A stretch of DNA of 64,000 nucleotides from Eggerthellaceae bacterium (GTDB lineage Bacteria > Actinomycetota > Coriobacteriia > Coriobacteriales > Eggerthellaceae), in NCBI GenBank assembly GCA_009782615.1, contig WRIS01000004.1:62001-126000 (forward strand). Direction: 5' to 3'. The stretch's first letter is position 1; each line of letters begins with the position of its first letter. A program made the position numbers and the translations under genes. A model generated the notes under the pieces. That model worked only from the letters and a program-made list of their open reading frames with translations, searched no databases and was not told the DNA's origin. Positions 16,506 through 25,717 of this stretch are shown one piece after another.

Positions 16506-18944
16506 TTAAGCCCCGTACCACCTTGCTTTTGGACTGGTTTCAAGATGATAGTAACAATTATCAGGGTCAAGATTGGGATTTCTGAAAGGGTCGCCAATAA
16601 CCATGTATTGTGGCCACTTGCTGCCAAGGAGCGATAATTCTTTTTTGAAGCGTGTTTGTTTTTCGAGGGTGACCTCGTATCCACGAGAAAGCGATTCGTA
16701 GTGAAAAAGTTCGACATTGGGAGAGAATATTACCGAAAGACCCCGTTCGCGCACTTTTAGACAGTAATCGATGTCATTAAAGGCAATAGCAAGTTCTTCA
16801 TCAAAGCCACCAACACAGGCAAAAACTTCTCGCTTCGTCATTATGCAGGCTGCGGTAACCGCGCTGAGTTCATGAGTTGTCATAGTTGTATTAAAGTATC
16901 CTGGGTTGCTTTTGTCGAGATTAAGGTTAATGTGTCCTGCAGCTTCGCCTTCGACATAAACCCCTGCATGTTGGATGGTTCCGTCGGGGTAGTATAGTTT
17001 GGCACCGACCACGCCTACTTCTTCTTGACAACAAATTCCAAGCATAACTTCAATCCAGTTGGGAGTAATAATTTCGGTATCGTTGTTAAGAAGAATGAAG
17101 TATTCGCCTTGAGCATGCTGGGCACCAAAATTCATCAATTTCGAAAAGTTGAATTCGTGTTCCCACGTAATCAAGCGGATTCTTTTATCGCGTTTGAGCA
17201 GGTCATCATAATAAGAAAACGTATTGGGGTCGGTGCTGTTGTTTTCCACCAGGATGATTTCAAAATTCTGGTAGGTGCTTTTTTCGAGTACGGACATGAG
17301 ACACGTGTCAAGAATATCTTGGCTGTCTTTGTTGGGGATGATAAGGGAAACCAAAGGTTTGGTAGGCGCTTCGTAGATAAGGCGGAATCTGCATGGGTCG
17401 GCTGAGGGCAGTATGGCGGCTTTAATTGAACGCCGCGAAAGATGTTCTCCAATAGCCCGTTTTGCAGCAGCATCGGCATAGGGCTTATTGTCCGTTGCGG
17501 CTGCCGTAGAGCTTTCGGCCACGCGCCAGTGATAGAGAACGCGGGCAACATGGTGTACGCGTGCCCCGCAATCAACAGCTTGTAATATCAGGTGGTGATC
17601 TTGGGCACCATCAAATCGAGAATCATCAAGCGTAAGTTTTTCAAGGGTGGATTTCCGCACCATAAGGAAATGACATATATAGTTGATTTCTCTTAAGAGA
17701 AACGGGCTGAAATCGGGCTTGAAGTAGGGGGTTGCGTATTGCCCGTCGGGAAGCAATTTGTCTTCATCGCAATACAAAAGATCAATCGTCGCGTTGTTGT
17801 TAAGTGCATAAACATATTCGAACAAGGCATCGGCTTCAAGGGTATCGTCATGGTCAAGGAAGGCGACATATTCACCCTGCGCTTCTTTGATGCCTGCATA
17901 GGTATTTTTTGAAATACCCCCGTTTGAGGAAAGTTTGATTTCACGAATGCGTGGTTCAGAATGCGTATAAGCAGCAACGGCCTTGCCCAATGCTTCGTTT
18001 TCGGGGTCTGCGTTGACCAGCAAAAGTTCAAAGTTCTGATAGGTTTGGTCAAGTACGCTTTCTACCATAGCGCGAAAATAAGGCAGGGGAGTCTTGTAGA
18101 GAGGAACAACAATGCTGATAAGGGGTGCCCAGGAAAAACGCACCTTTCGTTGCACGTTTTTTTCAGATTGACTCACGCGTTTTTTCGCAAACCAGAGGGG
18201 ATAGGCAGGATCTTGAGCGGCGTTGAGCGTGACTTGGCGAAAATCATCAAGACGCTGTGCGTAGGCCGCCGCTTCCAAAACAGCAAAATTTGACCTCAAG
18301 TCACCAGTTGGGTTTTCGAAATAGAGGGTGTAGGGTGCTATTTCTTGGGGAATACGGCAGGAAAACACGATTCGCTGAAGGTCAACAGGAGTCGTGGGCT
18401 TCTGAGGTATTTTTATGTCGGTCATGGTTATTATTTCGCAGGGAATTTCTTCAAGCGCCCCATTCAAGAGTTTAAGAGAATAAGGCTTTTCTTCTGCCCA
18501 AGGGAGGAAAAGAAGGCCTCTTAAGATATTGGTAGTTTTTGAAGGGATGCACGTATCAAGCTTGATAGTAGCGTGGCTGAAAAAATCGTCTTGGTCAATG
18601 TCGCGAATGAGAGCGCAGGTTTCACTTTTGAAGCGGTAGTTGAAACGCGACATCCATTTGAGGACGTGGGGACGAACAGTGATGGGGACAGAAGGACACT
18701 CGCGCCCGTCAACAGGCATTTCCTGTATGCTCAACGTAAGGGGGCACGTGGCAATAGGAAAGACCAACACCGCGTGTTTGGTTTTGTCGGTTTCGTCAAG
18801 GACGTGCAGTTGGGTTGGCACTTTATTTCCCGCGAAGGTGGTACCCGTGAGAAAAAGCCTGCTTAAAGGGGAAAACTTTGTGACAAAGATTTCAATATAT
18901 GCTTTGCCGTCGCCCCGACAGGTGCAGGCAGTTCTTATCTTCAT
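16506..18944 (-). CDS. Large glycosyltransferase with two GT2 domains
   Basis: 812 residues. Residues 1-260 are a beta-rich region without a family I recognise. A first GT2 domain starts near 275 (LISIVVPLYKTPLPYF, then FLDHDDTLEADAL near 362-374). A second starts near 531 (LVSLIIPNKDSQDILD, then LLNNDTEII), with a late GGFDEELAIAFNDIDYCLK motif. This layout is common in O-antigen and rhamnan synthases that add two different linkages. It is the first gene of the leftward export block. The ATG at 18944 has GAGGAG 5-6 nt upstream. Sugars transferred are unknown. Confidence 0.85.
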   Translation of the reverse strand: MKIRTACTCRGDGKAYIEIFVTKFSPLSRLFLTGTTFAGNKVPTQLHVLDETDKTKHAVLVFPIATCPLTLSIQEMPVDGRECPSVPITVRPHVLKWMSRFNYRFKSETCALIRDIDQDDFFSHATIKLDTCIPSKTTNILRGLLFLPWAEEKPYSLKLLNGALEEIPCEIITMTDIKIPQKPTTPVDLQRIVFSCRIPQEIAPYTLYFENPTGDLRSNFAVLEAAAYAQRLDDFRQVTLNAAQDPAYPLWFAKKRVSQSEKNVQRKVRFSWAPLISIVVPLYKTPLPYFRAMVESVLDQTYQNFELLLVNADPENEALGKAVAAYTHSEPRIREIKLSSNGGISKNTYAGIKEAQGEYVAFLDHDDTLEADALFEYVYALNNNATIDLLYCDEDKLLPDGQYATPYFKPDFSPFLLREINYICHFLMVRKSTLEKLTLDDSRFDGAQDHHLILQAVDCGARVHHVARVLYHWRVAESSTAAATDNKPYADAAAKRAIGEHLSRRSIKAAILPSADPCRFRLIYEAPTKPLVSLIIPNKDSQDILDTCLMSVLEKSTYQNFEIILVENNSTDPNTFSYYDDLLKRDKRIRLITWEHEFNFSKLMNFGAQHAQGEYFILLNNDTEIITPNWIEVMLGICCQEEVGVVGAKLYYPDGTIQHAGVYVEGEAAGHINLNLDKSNPGYFNTTMTTHELSAVTAACIMTKREVFACVGGFDEELAIAFNDIDYCLKVRERGLSVIFSPNVELFHYESLSRGYEVTLEKQTRFKKELSLLGSKWPQYMVIGDPFRNPNLDPDNCYYHLETSPKARWYGA

Positions 18945-18985
18945 AACGCTCCTCGAAATGGTTTACGCATGTCGCGCGGTACACA

Positions 18986-19021
18986 AAGCATGCACGAGCA
19001 CACAAGCATGCACGAGCACAC
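18986..19021. repeat. Perfect 18-bp tandem duplication
   Basis: AAGCATGCACGAGCACAC occurs twice head to tail (18986-19003 and 19004-19021) in the divergent gap between the large GT2 gene and the hydrogenase gene. Each unit holds a GCATGC palindrome, so the pair could be a repeated operator; this is inference. Confidence 0.7.
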
Positions 19022-19086
19022 GCACGTAAAACGGGTTGTGCATAGCGCCTATTGTATATGAGAGTAATTGTGGTTGATAGCTTTCC

Positions 19087-19117
19087 TTGTTTCTTATACA
19101 CAACAATACCCTATAAT
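19087..19117 (+). promoter_or_regulatory. Candidate hydrogenase promoter
   Basis: A perfect -10 box TATAAT lies at 19112-19117. The best -35, TTGTTT at 19087-19092, gives a 19-nt spacer, slightly long. It lies 82 nt before the hydrogenase ATG in the divergent region and is the only consensus -10 there. Confidence 0.5.
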
Positions 19118-19198
19118 CAAACCAGTTACTAAAATGGGTTTGGTAAGCCATAAGTCAAGCGTTGTTCTTGCAGGCTCAATCAAAGGAGGACTTTAGTT

Positions 19199-20569
19199 AT
19201 GAGTGTTCATCAGTTTAGCGATATTCGCATCCCCATCGATCAAAACAATCCCGCTATCGTGCGCCACGAAGAGCTCTGCATCAAGTGCGGCGAATGCCGA
19301 CGCATGTGCGAAGGTGACGTTGCGGTTGGCGGGCTCTATGATTTAGAAAGTACGGGAGATTGTCCGATTTGCATCCACTGCGGGCAGTGCGCTAATGTGT
19401 GTCCTCCCAGTTCAATTACTGAGCGCTATGAATACGCTGATGTGAAAGAAGCCATTCTCGATCCTGAAAAAATTGTCATATTTTCCACCTCTCCTTCGGT
19501 AAGAGTCGGTTTGGGCGAAGAATTCGGGTACGCTCCTGGCACGTTCGTGGAGGGGAAAATGGTGGCATCGCTGCGTGCACTCGGAGCAGATTACGTGCTC
19601 GACACCAACTTTGCTGCTGACCTTACTATTACCGAAGAAGCATCGGAATTGGTTGACCGTATCGTCAACAAAACGAAGCCGCTTCCGCAGTTTACCAGCT
19701 GTTGTCCTGCGTGGGTGAAGTTCGTTGAAACGTTCTACCCGAATATGCTGGCTCATATTTCTACCTCGAAAAGTCCTATCGGTATGCAAGGTCCGACCAT
19801 CAAGACTTATTTTGCCGCTCAACACGGCATCAACCCTGAAAGCATCGTGAATGTGGCGCTCACCCCTTGCACGGCGAAGAAGTTCGAAATTCGCCGCGAA
19901 GAAATGTGCGACGCTTCCAAAGAACTGGACATTGACGCCATGCGCGACATGGATCACGTGATTACGACTAGGGAATTGGCTCTTTGGCTCAAAGAAGAAG
20001 GCATCAACTTCGATGAACTGGAAGAAGGTAGCTACGACGATTTAATGGGTGCTGCTTCAGGCGCAGGCGTGATATTCGGCAATACTGGTGGTGTGATGGA
20101 AGCTGCTGCCCGCACGGCGTACTTTTATGTGGCAGGCGAAAACCCTGGGGAGGGCTTTTTGAATCTCGAACCTGTGCGCGGGATGGATGGCATCCGCAGC
20201 GCCGAGGTCGACATCGCGGGAACTCCTGTTCGCGTGGCGGTTGTTCACGGTATCAGTAATGCGAAACAGGTGCTTGATGAATTGGTTGCTGGCAAATGTG
20301 ACTATGATTTTGTGGAGGTTATGACGTGCTGGGGCGGCTGCATTGGCGGCGGTGGACAGCCGAAAACGGCAATCCCGATGAATAATGAAATTCGCGCGTC
20401 GCGCATTGCCGCTCTATATCAAAAAGACAGCAGCATGGCGCTTCGCTTTAGCCACGACAATCCTGACATCAAGGCGGTCTATGAGAACTATTACGAAAAG
20501 CCCTTGAGTGAACGTGCGGAAAGGATGCTGCATACGTCTTATCACGACCGCAGTGCTGACCTGGGATAA
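19199..20569 (+). CDS. Monomeric [FeFe] hydrogenase with two ferredoxin-type clusters
   Basis: 456 residues. Two [4Fe-4S] motifs come first: Cys 27/30/33/37 and 58/61/64/68. The H-cluster domain then shows L1 TSCCPAW (166-172), L2 TPCTAKKFE (222-230) and L3 EVMTCWGGCIGGGGQP (Cys 377 and 381). These bind the catalytic diiron cluster that interconverts protons and H2 with ferredoxin. L2 has Thr where the best-known enzymes have Met, and L3 reads TCWGGC where they have ACPGGC, which suggests a less-studied group. No maturation genes (hydE, hydF, hydG) are in the window. AAGGAGG lies 9 nt before the ATG. Confidence 0.92.
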   Translation: MSVHQFSDIRIPIDQNNPAIVRHEELCIKCGECRRMCEGDVAVGGLYDLESTGDCPICIHCGQCANVCPPSSITERYEYADVKEAILDPEKIVIFSTSPSVRVGLGEEFGYAPGTFVEGKMVASLRALGADYVLDTNFAADLTITEEASELVDRIVNKTKPLPQFTSCCPAWVKFVETFYPNMLAHISTSKSPIGMQGPTIKTYFAAQHGINPESIVNVALTPCTAKKFEIRREEMCDASKELDIDAMRDMDHVITTRELALWLKEEGINFDELEEGSYDDLMGAASGAGVIFGNTGGVMEAAARTAYFYVAGENPGEGFLNLEPVRGMDGIRSAEVDIAGTPVRVAVVHGISNAKQVLDELVAGKCDYDFVEVMTCWGGCIGGGGQPKTAIPMNNEIRASRIAALYQKDSSMALRFSHDNPDIKAVYENYYEKPLSERAERMLHTSYHDRSADLG

Positions 20570-20601
20570 AAAGGCTAAGACTACAGGAAAGGACGCAAGC
20601 C

Positions 20602-20883
20602 ATGGTTGACTGGAAAGACGACGATGGTCGTCGCATTGGCGATTGGCAACACAAGGATTTGCGGAAAAATGCCAATGACCTAGTTGAAGATGTCGGGCAA
20701 AAGCCTTGGTATCAGCAAAGTTTCTGGATAGTCATCTTCTTGCTGGTTTTTTGGCCAGTCGGTATCGTTCTTTGCTGGAGAAGTGGCTGGCCTCTGACGG
20801 GGAAGCTGCTCGCTACCATCTTAGTTCTTCTGAGCATTGCTGGGATGATGTGGGTTAATGCCCAAAGGCTGGGCCTGGTATAG
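20602..20883 (+). CDS. Small two-helix membrane protein
   Basis: 93 residues. The first 40 are charged and soluble (WKDDDGRRIGDWQHKDL). Two hydrophobic helices follow, FWIVIFLLVFWPVGIVLCW and LLATILVLLSIAGMMWV, separated by a short SGWPLTGK loop. I recognise no family beyond a general likeness to small helix-hairpin proteins. It starts 32 nt after the hydrogenase stop, with AGGAAAGGA upstream, so it is probably cotranscribed and might anchor or accompany the hydrogenase; that is inference. Confidence 0.65.
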   Translation: MVDWKDDDGRRIGDWQHKDLRKNANDLVEDVGQKPWYQQSFWIVIFLLVFWPVGIVLCWRSGWPLTGKLLATILVLLSIAGMMWVNAQRLGLV

Positions 20884-20947
20884 GCTTTACGATAAGTTTC
20901 GATGTAAGTTTTTCAAAGTTTTATGAAAATTGTCTTTGCTTTAGTAC

Positions 20948-20968
20948 TATACTGTGATAAAGTATCAC
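20948..20968. promoter_or_regulatory. Operator-like palindrome at the his operon promoter
   Basis: GTGATA AAG TATCAC (20954-20968) is a perfect 6-bp inverted repeat with a 3-nt centre. It directly follows a good -10 hexamer, TATACT (20948-20953). A repressor bound here would cover the likely transcription start of the his operon, 69 nt before its first codon. No clear -35 at ideal spacing was found. Confidence 0.45.
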
Positions 20969-21036
20969 GGCAATATAGCCATGGTTCGCTAGTGCGGCAA
21001 CTTTTAAGAATGGCAATTTTTTAAGAAAGAGCAGCT

Positions 21037-22668
21037 ATGAATTTTGTTACCCCTTCAGGTTTTAGAGACGTGCTTGGCGAAGAAGCGCGCTTCCGTGAGG
21101 AAATCGCGACGCGCGTGCAGAGTTGCTTTGCTCGTCGTGGCTACGCGCCGCTTGAAACACCCACGCTTGAGATTATGGACGTGCTGCGTGCAGGGGGGCG
21201 TATCCCTGGTGCTCCCTTTAAGTTTTTCGATTCGCAAGGTTCCCTTTTGGCCATGCGCCCCGACGTGACCATGCAGATAGCTCGGATGTGTGCGACACGC
21301 CTAAAAGACGAACCAGGACCGTTCAAATTCCGCTATATGCAACGGGTTTTTCGCGAAACCGAACCTGAAATGCAGGCATCGGCTCGTGAACTAACGCAGT
21401 TCGGCATCGAATCGATTGGCGAGGGTGGTTCTGCAGCAGATGCTGAAATTGTCGAACTTTTCGCCGAAGCCTTAGAAGAATGTGGCTTGCAAGATTTCAA
21501 GCTTGCGCTGGGCACGGTAGGCGTGTTGCGTGCTTTGCTTGAAGTGGGTGGGGCAGGAGATTCTTGGAAAGAACAGGTGCTTGAAGCCTACCACCGTTCA
21601 AATTTTGTCGAACTTGATTCCTTGGTTAAGGATGCACAGATAAAAGAAGATTTCGCGCGTGCCATTAAGGCGCTTCCTCGGATACGCGGTGGCGTTGAAG
21701 CCATCGGCGTACTGCGTGAAATCGTAGAGCCGCTCGGTTGTTCGGATGGGCTTGATGCCTTCGAAGCAACTTATCAGTTGTTGGTCGACAAAGGTCTTGC
21801 CGATAAAATTCTCATCGATTTTTCGGTCATGAGTTCCTTTGATTACTATACGGGCATTGTGGTGGAAGCCTATGCTTCAGGGCTTGGCGATTCTTTAGGT
21901 TCGGGCGGGCGCTACGATTCAATGCTCGGGGCTTACGGGAAAGAACGTCCAGCGGCAGGCTTTGCGTTCTACCTTGAATCAGTTATGGCGGCGTGTGCTT
22001 TTCAGGAATCTGCGCGCGAAGCAGCCCTTGAACGTCCGTTGCGTATTGCTGTGCCGAAGGGCGCGTTGTATCGCGAAGCGGTAGCCGTGCTTGCTTCGGC
22101 AGGCTTGGACACAAGCGGGCTTGAAGACCCTGGCAGACAGCTTATCATCAGAAATCCTGGCGTCGAATACGTGATTGTGCGCCCGACGGATGCCCCTGCG
22201 TTTGTTGCGCTCGGCGCGGCTGATTGCGGCATCTGTGGCAAGGATTCACTCGTTGAAGCTGCCCCTGAAGTGGTGGAATTGGTTGACCTGGATTTCGGTG
22301 GTTGTCGCTTTGTGGTGGCAGAACCTAAAGGCGCAACCGAAGCGGTCAACGAACACTATCGCAAGTTGGGTTCGATTCGCATTGCCACGAAATATCCCAA
22401 CATCACCACTGCCTATTATGCCAAAGTTGGTATGCAGGTTGAAATCGTGAAGCTGCATGGCAACATTGAGCTCGCCCCACTTACGGGCATGGCAGAAAGG
22501 GTTGTGGACATTACCGCGACAGGAACAACCCTGCGTGAAAACAATTTGGTTATTGTGGATGAAATTCTTGCTTCAACTGCGCGCTTCTTTGCCAACGTTA
22601 GTGTTTTCAGAACCGATCCACGCATCAAAGAACTTGCAGAAATTTTGCAAGAAAAGAAAGAGGCTTGA
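21037..22668 (+). CDS. hisG: HisZ-HisG fusion: ATP phosphoribosyltransferase
   Basis: 543 residues combining two usually separate subunits. Residues 1 to about 325 are HisZ, a histidyl-tRNA-synthetase-like regulatory domain (MRPDVTMQIARM, RYMQRVFRETEPE, SGGRYDSMLGAYG). From about residue 331 it is short-form HisG (LRIAVPKGALYRE, KYPNITTAYYAK, GNIELAPLTGMAERVVDIT, ATGTTLRENNL with the PRPP-binding loop). It catalyses the first step of histidine synthesis, ATP plus PRPP. In most bacteria with this type, HisZ and short HisG are separate chains that form a hetero-octamer. This is the first gene of the his operon; hisD starts 1 nt after its stop. Confidence 0.93.
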   Translation: MNFVTPSGFRDVLGEEARFREEIATRVQSCFARRGYAPLETPTLEIMDVLRAGGRIPGAPFKFFDSQGSLLAMRPDVTMQIARMCATRLKDEPGPFKFRYMQRVFRETEPEMQASARELTQFGIESIGEGGSAADAEIVELFAEALEECGLQDFKLALGTVGVLRALLEVGGAGDSWKEQVLEAYHRSNFVELDSLVKDAQIKEDFARAIKALPRIRGGVEAIGVLREIVEPLGCSDGLDAFEATYQLLVDKGLADKILIDFSVMSSFDYYTGIVVEAYASGLGDSLGSGGRYDSMLGAYGKERPAAGFAFYLESVMAACAFQESAREAALERPLRIAVPKGALYREAVAVLASAGLDTSGLEDPGRQLIIRNPGVEYVIVRPTDAPAFVALGAADCGICGKDSLVEAAPEVVELVDLDFGGCRFVVAEPKGATEAVNEHYRKLGSIRIATKYPNITTAYYAKVGMQVEIVKLHGNIELAPLTGMAERVVDITATGTTLRENNLVIVDEILASTARFFANVSVFRTDPRIKELAEILQEKKEA

Positions 22669-22669
22669 T

Positions 22670-23986
22670 ATGTCTGTGATGAGACGAATCAATGTTGCAC
22701 CTGGACAAGTTTTCAAGACCGAATATCTCAACCGTCTCGGTGCCTTTAACGCGGATGCGCTCACGGCAGCTACTGCGATTGTTGCGGACGTGCGTGAGCG
22801 GGGGGATGAAGCGCTACACGAATATACCGAAAAGTTTGATGGGGTAGACGCTGCTCGTTTGAATACGTTTCGCGTGTCCGATGAAGCAGTCGATGCCGCT
22901 CTTGAAACCCTGGATGGAAAAGTTGCCGCAGCTTTGGAGCGTGCGGCAACACAAATACGTGATTTCCATACGCGTCAGCTTCAGCAAAGTTGGTTTTATA
23001 CACGCGAGGATGGTGCCTTAGTTGGCAGCAAAGTTGAGCCTCTTGAATCGGTGGGCATCTATGTTCCCGGGGGACGGGCGCTTTATCCTTCGTCAGTTTT
23101 GATGAATGCCATTCCCGCACAGGTTGCGGGTGTCAAGCGCATTGTGTGCGTGACTCCGCCGACCAAAGATGGCTCACTTGATGCGGCAATTCTTTTTGCA
23201 TGCCGTATTGCAGGCGTCAGTGAAATCTATTCAGTTGGCGGTGCGCAAGCAATCGCGGCGCTAGCTTACGGCACGCAAAGTATTGCTCCAGTTGCAAAGA
23301 TTACTGGGCCTGGTAATGCCTACGTTGCCGCGGCAAAGAAAATCGTTTCGGGCGATGTAGGTATCGACATGGTAGCTGGGCCTTCCGAGGTGTGTGTGGT
23401 GGCAGACGCAACGGCAGACGCGCGGTTGGTCGCTATCGATTTAATGGCACAAGCCGAACACGACCCGCTTGCAAGTTGCTATCTGGTCACGTTTGAAAGC
23501 GCCTTTGCTGATGCGGTTGAAGCGGCTATCGAAGGAGAACTTGCCGCGTCTCCGCGCGCCGAAATAACACGCGCGTCCCTTACCAATCAAGGGCTTATTA
23601 TCGTGTGTCCCGATTTGGAAACCGCGCTCAATGCGGTCAACGCGATTGCACCTGAACACCTTGAACTCTATCTTGACCAAGCCATGGATTTGCTCGGAAG
23701 CATATCCAATGCTGGGGCAATATTTTTGGGAGCCTGGACGCCCGAAGCTGTGGGGGACTACGTTGCTGGTCCCAATCACACCTTGCCTACGGGAGGCACT
23801 GCACGTTTTTCATCCCCGCTTTCGGTGGACGATTTCGTGAAGAAAACAAGCGTCATTCGCTATGGCGCCCAAGCTTTGAAAAACGATGGCGAGGCAGTTA
23901 TCGCCCTTGCCGATTACGAAGGGCTTTGGGCGCACGCTCGCAGCGTGGAATACCGTTTGGAGAAGGCGAAGGCAGCAGATGAATAG
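22670..23986 (+). CDS. hisD: Histidinol dehydrogenase
   Basis: 438 residues from the ATG at 22670, which has AAAGAGG 7 nt upstream. It contains SVGIYVPGGRALYPSSVLMNAIPA, SVGGAQAIAALAYGT, KITGPGNAYVAAAKK, MVAGPSEVCV, and the catalytic Glu-His pair in IAPEHLELY. AEHDP supplies a zinc-binding His. It oxidises histidinol to histidine in two NAD+-dependent steps, the end of the pathway. The stop overlaps the start of hisC by 8 nt. Confidence 0.95.
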   Translation: MSVMRRINVAPGQVFKTEYLNRLGAFNADALTAATAIVADVRERGDEALHEYTEKFDGVDAARLNTFRVSDEAVDAALETLDGKVAAALERAATQIRDFHTRQLQQSWFYTREDGALVGSKVEPLESVGIYVPGGRALYPSSVLMNAIPAQVAGVKRIVCVTPPTKDGSLDAAILFACRIAGVSEIYSVGGAQAIAALAYGTQSIAPVAKITGPGNAYVAAAKKIVSGDVGIDMVAGPSEVCVVADATADARLVAIDLMAQAEHDPLASCYLVTFESAFADAVEAAIEGELAASPRAEITRASLTNQGLIIVCPDLETALNAVNAIAPEHLELYLDQAMDLLGSISNAGAIFLGAWTPEAVGDYVAGPNHTLPTGGTARFSSPLSVDDFVKKTSVIRYGAQALKNDGEAVIALADYEGLWAHARSVEYRLEKAKAADE

Positions 23987-25055
23987 GTATAGATTGCCCG
24001 CACAAAAACTTGCAGATATTCTTCCCTACGACCCCAAGTTTAGGGTTCTAGACACCGTGTTGTCGGCGAACGAAAGTCCCTATGATGTGCCACAGGAATT
24101 AAAAAGTGCTGTGCGGGAGCGTATCGAAAAAGTCAATTTTAATCGCTATCCCGATCCACTGGCAAATACCTTGCGCGATTTGATTGCGAAAGATTATGGG
24201 CTTAAGCGCGAACAGATTCTGGTGGGTAATGGGGGAGATGAATTGCTGTTCAACTTCACCCTTGCGTGGGGTGGGGTTGGGCGAACCTTTCTCAATTTTC
24301 CTCCGACATTCTCAGTCTATGAGCACAACGCTCGCATCACGGATACGCAGATAGTAAACATTCCCCTTTTGGCGAATTTTGCGATTGATGAAGAAGCGGT
24401 GTTTGCCCGCCTTGCTAAAAACGATATCGATTTCATGATTATAACAACTCCCAATAATCCAACGGGAAACTGTGTCGACGAATCCTTTGTATTGCAGCTT
24501 TTGGATTCAACTGATGCAATGGTTCTGGTTGATGAGGCGTATTTTGAATTTGCGGGCGTTTCTTTTTTGCCGTACTTGGAACAGCACAAGAACTTAATTA
24601 TTGTGCGTACCCTATCAAAGGCGTACAGCCTTGCTGGTGTGCGCTTGGGCTATATTTTTGCTCACGAAGAAGTTATCAATGAGCTTATCAAAGTGCGCCA
24701 ACCCTATTCGGTCGATGCAATAAGTCAGGCGATTGGGGAATGTGTTTTCGAGCAACGGGCATTGTTTGAGGCACCTCTTGCCGAGATTGTTGCGCAGCGC
24801 GATTTCGTGTTTGAAAAACTCAAAGAACTTAAGGGAGTCGAGCCGTATCCGAGTAGTGCAAACTTCATCTTGTTCAAGGTAAAGGAGGCTTTTGAAATTT
24901 GGAACGATCTTTGCGAACAAGGGATATTGATACGCGACCCCTCCGAAGAAGAAGGACTTAAAAATTGTCTGCGCGTGACTATTGGTACACCTCAAGACAA
25001 CCAACGCTTTCTTGAGGCTTTAGAAAAAAGCCTGGCGAAGAGAGGAAATCTATGA
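23979..25055 (+). CDS. hisC: Histidinol-phosphate aminotransferase
   Basis: 358 residues of the class II PLP aminotransferase fold: SANESPYDVP, NFNRYPDP, VGNGGDELL, TTPNNPTGN, VDEAYFEFAG and the Schiff-base Lys in TLSKAYSLAGVRLGY. It converts imidazole-acetol phosphate to histidinol phosphate. The ATG at 23979 is used because an upstream reading to 23886 lies inside hisD. It overlaps hisD by 8 nt and hisB by 4 nt (ATGA), so the three are translationally coupled. Confidence 0.95.
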   Translation: MNRYRLPAQKLADILPYDPKFRVLDTVLSANESPYDVPQELKSAVRERIEKVNFNRYPDPLANTLRDLIAKDYGLKREQILVGNGGDELLFNFTLAWGGVGRTFLNFPPTFSVYEHNARITDTQIVNIPLLANFAIDEEAVFARLAKNDIDFMIITTPNNPTGNCVDESFVLQLLDSTDAMVLVDEAYFEFAGVSFLPYLEQHKNLIIVRTLSKAYSLAGVRLGYIFAHEEVINELIKVRQPYSVDAISQAIGECVFEQRALFEAPLAEIVAQRDFVFEKLKELKGVEPYPSSANFILFKVKEAFEIWNDLCEQGILIRDPSEEEGLKNCLRVTIGTPQDNQRFLEALEKSLAKRGNL

Positions 25056-25717
25056 GCGATAGAAACGAAACAAACGAACAACAACCAAGCCCCGCCAAGG
25101 ATGTGAGCAGCGTTTCATCGGGCGGTGGAAGAGTGTGCACCCGCACTCGAACTACGAGTGAAACCGACATCGTCCTTACTCTCAATCTTGACGGCACGGG
25201 CGAAACAAATATCGCAACAGGCATCGCCTTTTTCGACCACATGTTGGAAGCGTTTGGGCGCCACGGCTTGTTCGATCTTGACATTGCAGCGAAAGGCGAT
25301 TTAGAGGTTGACGCGCACCACACTGTTGAAGATGTGGGCATCGTTTTAGGGCAAGCGTTTGCTGCGGCACTTGAAAACAAGCAAGGTATTACGCGCTTTG
25401 GCTCGAGCCTTATTCCCATGGATGAAGCTTTGGTGTTGGCGGCGTGTGACCTTTCGGGGCGCGGGCAGCTACACTATGACGTGAAGCTACCGATAGAAAT
25501 TATCGGAACCTTCGATACAACGCTGGCAAAAGAATTCTTTATTGCCTTTGCGAACAATGCGGGCGTTACCTTGCACATAAGAAGTCTTGTTGGTGAGAAC
25601 TCTCACCACATAATCGAGGCGGCATTCAAGGCGGTGGCGCGTGCTCTTATGGCAGCGGTTGCCCTCAATCCACGCATTGCAGGCGTGCTTCCTTCAACAA
25701 AGGGGAGTCTTTCGTGA
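25052..25717 (+). CDS. hisB: Imidazoleglycerol-phosphate dehydratase
   Basis: 221 residues. After a polar N-terminal extension of about 28 residues the core has FFDHMLEAFGRHG, DAHHTVEDVGIVLGQ and ENSHHIIEAAFKA, the His/Glu motifs that bind two manganese ions. It is the single-function form with no histidinol-phosphatase domain, and no separate phosphatase gene is in the window. Its TGA overlaps the ATG of a 19-codon mini-ORF (TGATG) that sits where hisH normally follows. Confidence 0.93.
   Translation: MSDRNETNEQQPSPAKDVSSVSSGGGRVCTRTRTTSETDIVLTLNLDGTGETNIATGIAFFDHMLEAFGRHGLFDLDIAAKGDLEVDAHHTVEDVGIVLGQAFAAALENKQGITRFGSSLIPMDEALVLAACDLSGRGQLHYDVKLPIEIIGTFDTTLAKEFFIAFANNAGVTLHIRSLVGENSHHIIEAAFKAVARALMAAVALNPRIAGVLPSTKGSLS

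Noticed and set aside
1-18944. Recently acquired island
   Set aside because: The region has no integrase, transposase, tRNA border or direct repeats, and I could not measure a sharp change in composition by eye.
18945-19198. A tRNA or small RNA gene in the divergent gap
   Set aside because: No cloverleaf or terminator could be traced; the visible features are the 18-bp repeat and a promoter.
22457-22669. Extended N-terminus for HisD
   Set aside because: It lies inside the HisG domain; HisD homology begins at the ATG at 22670.
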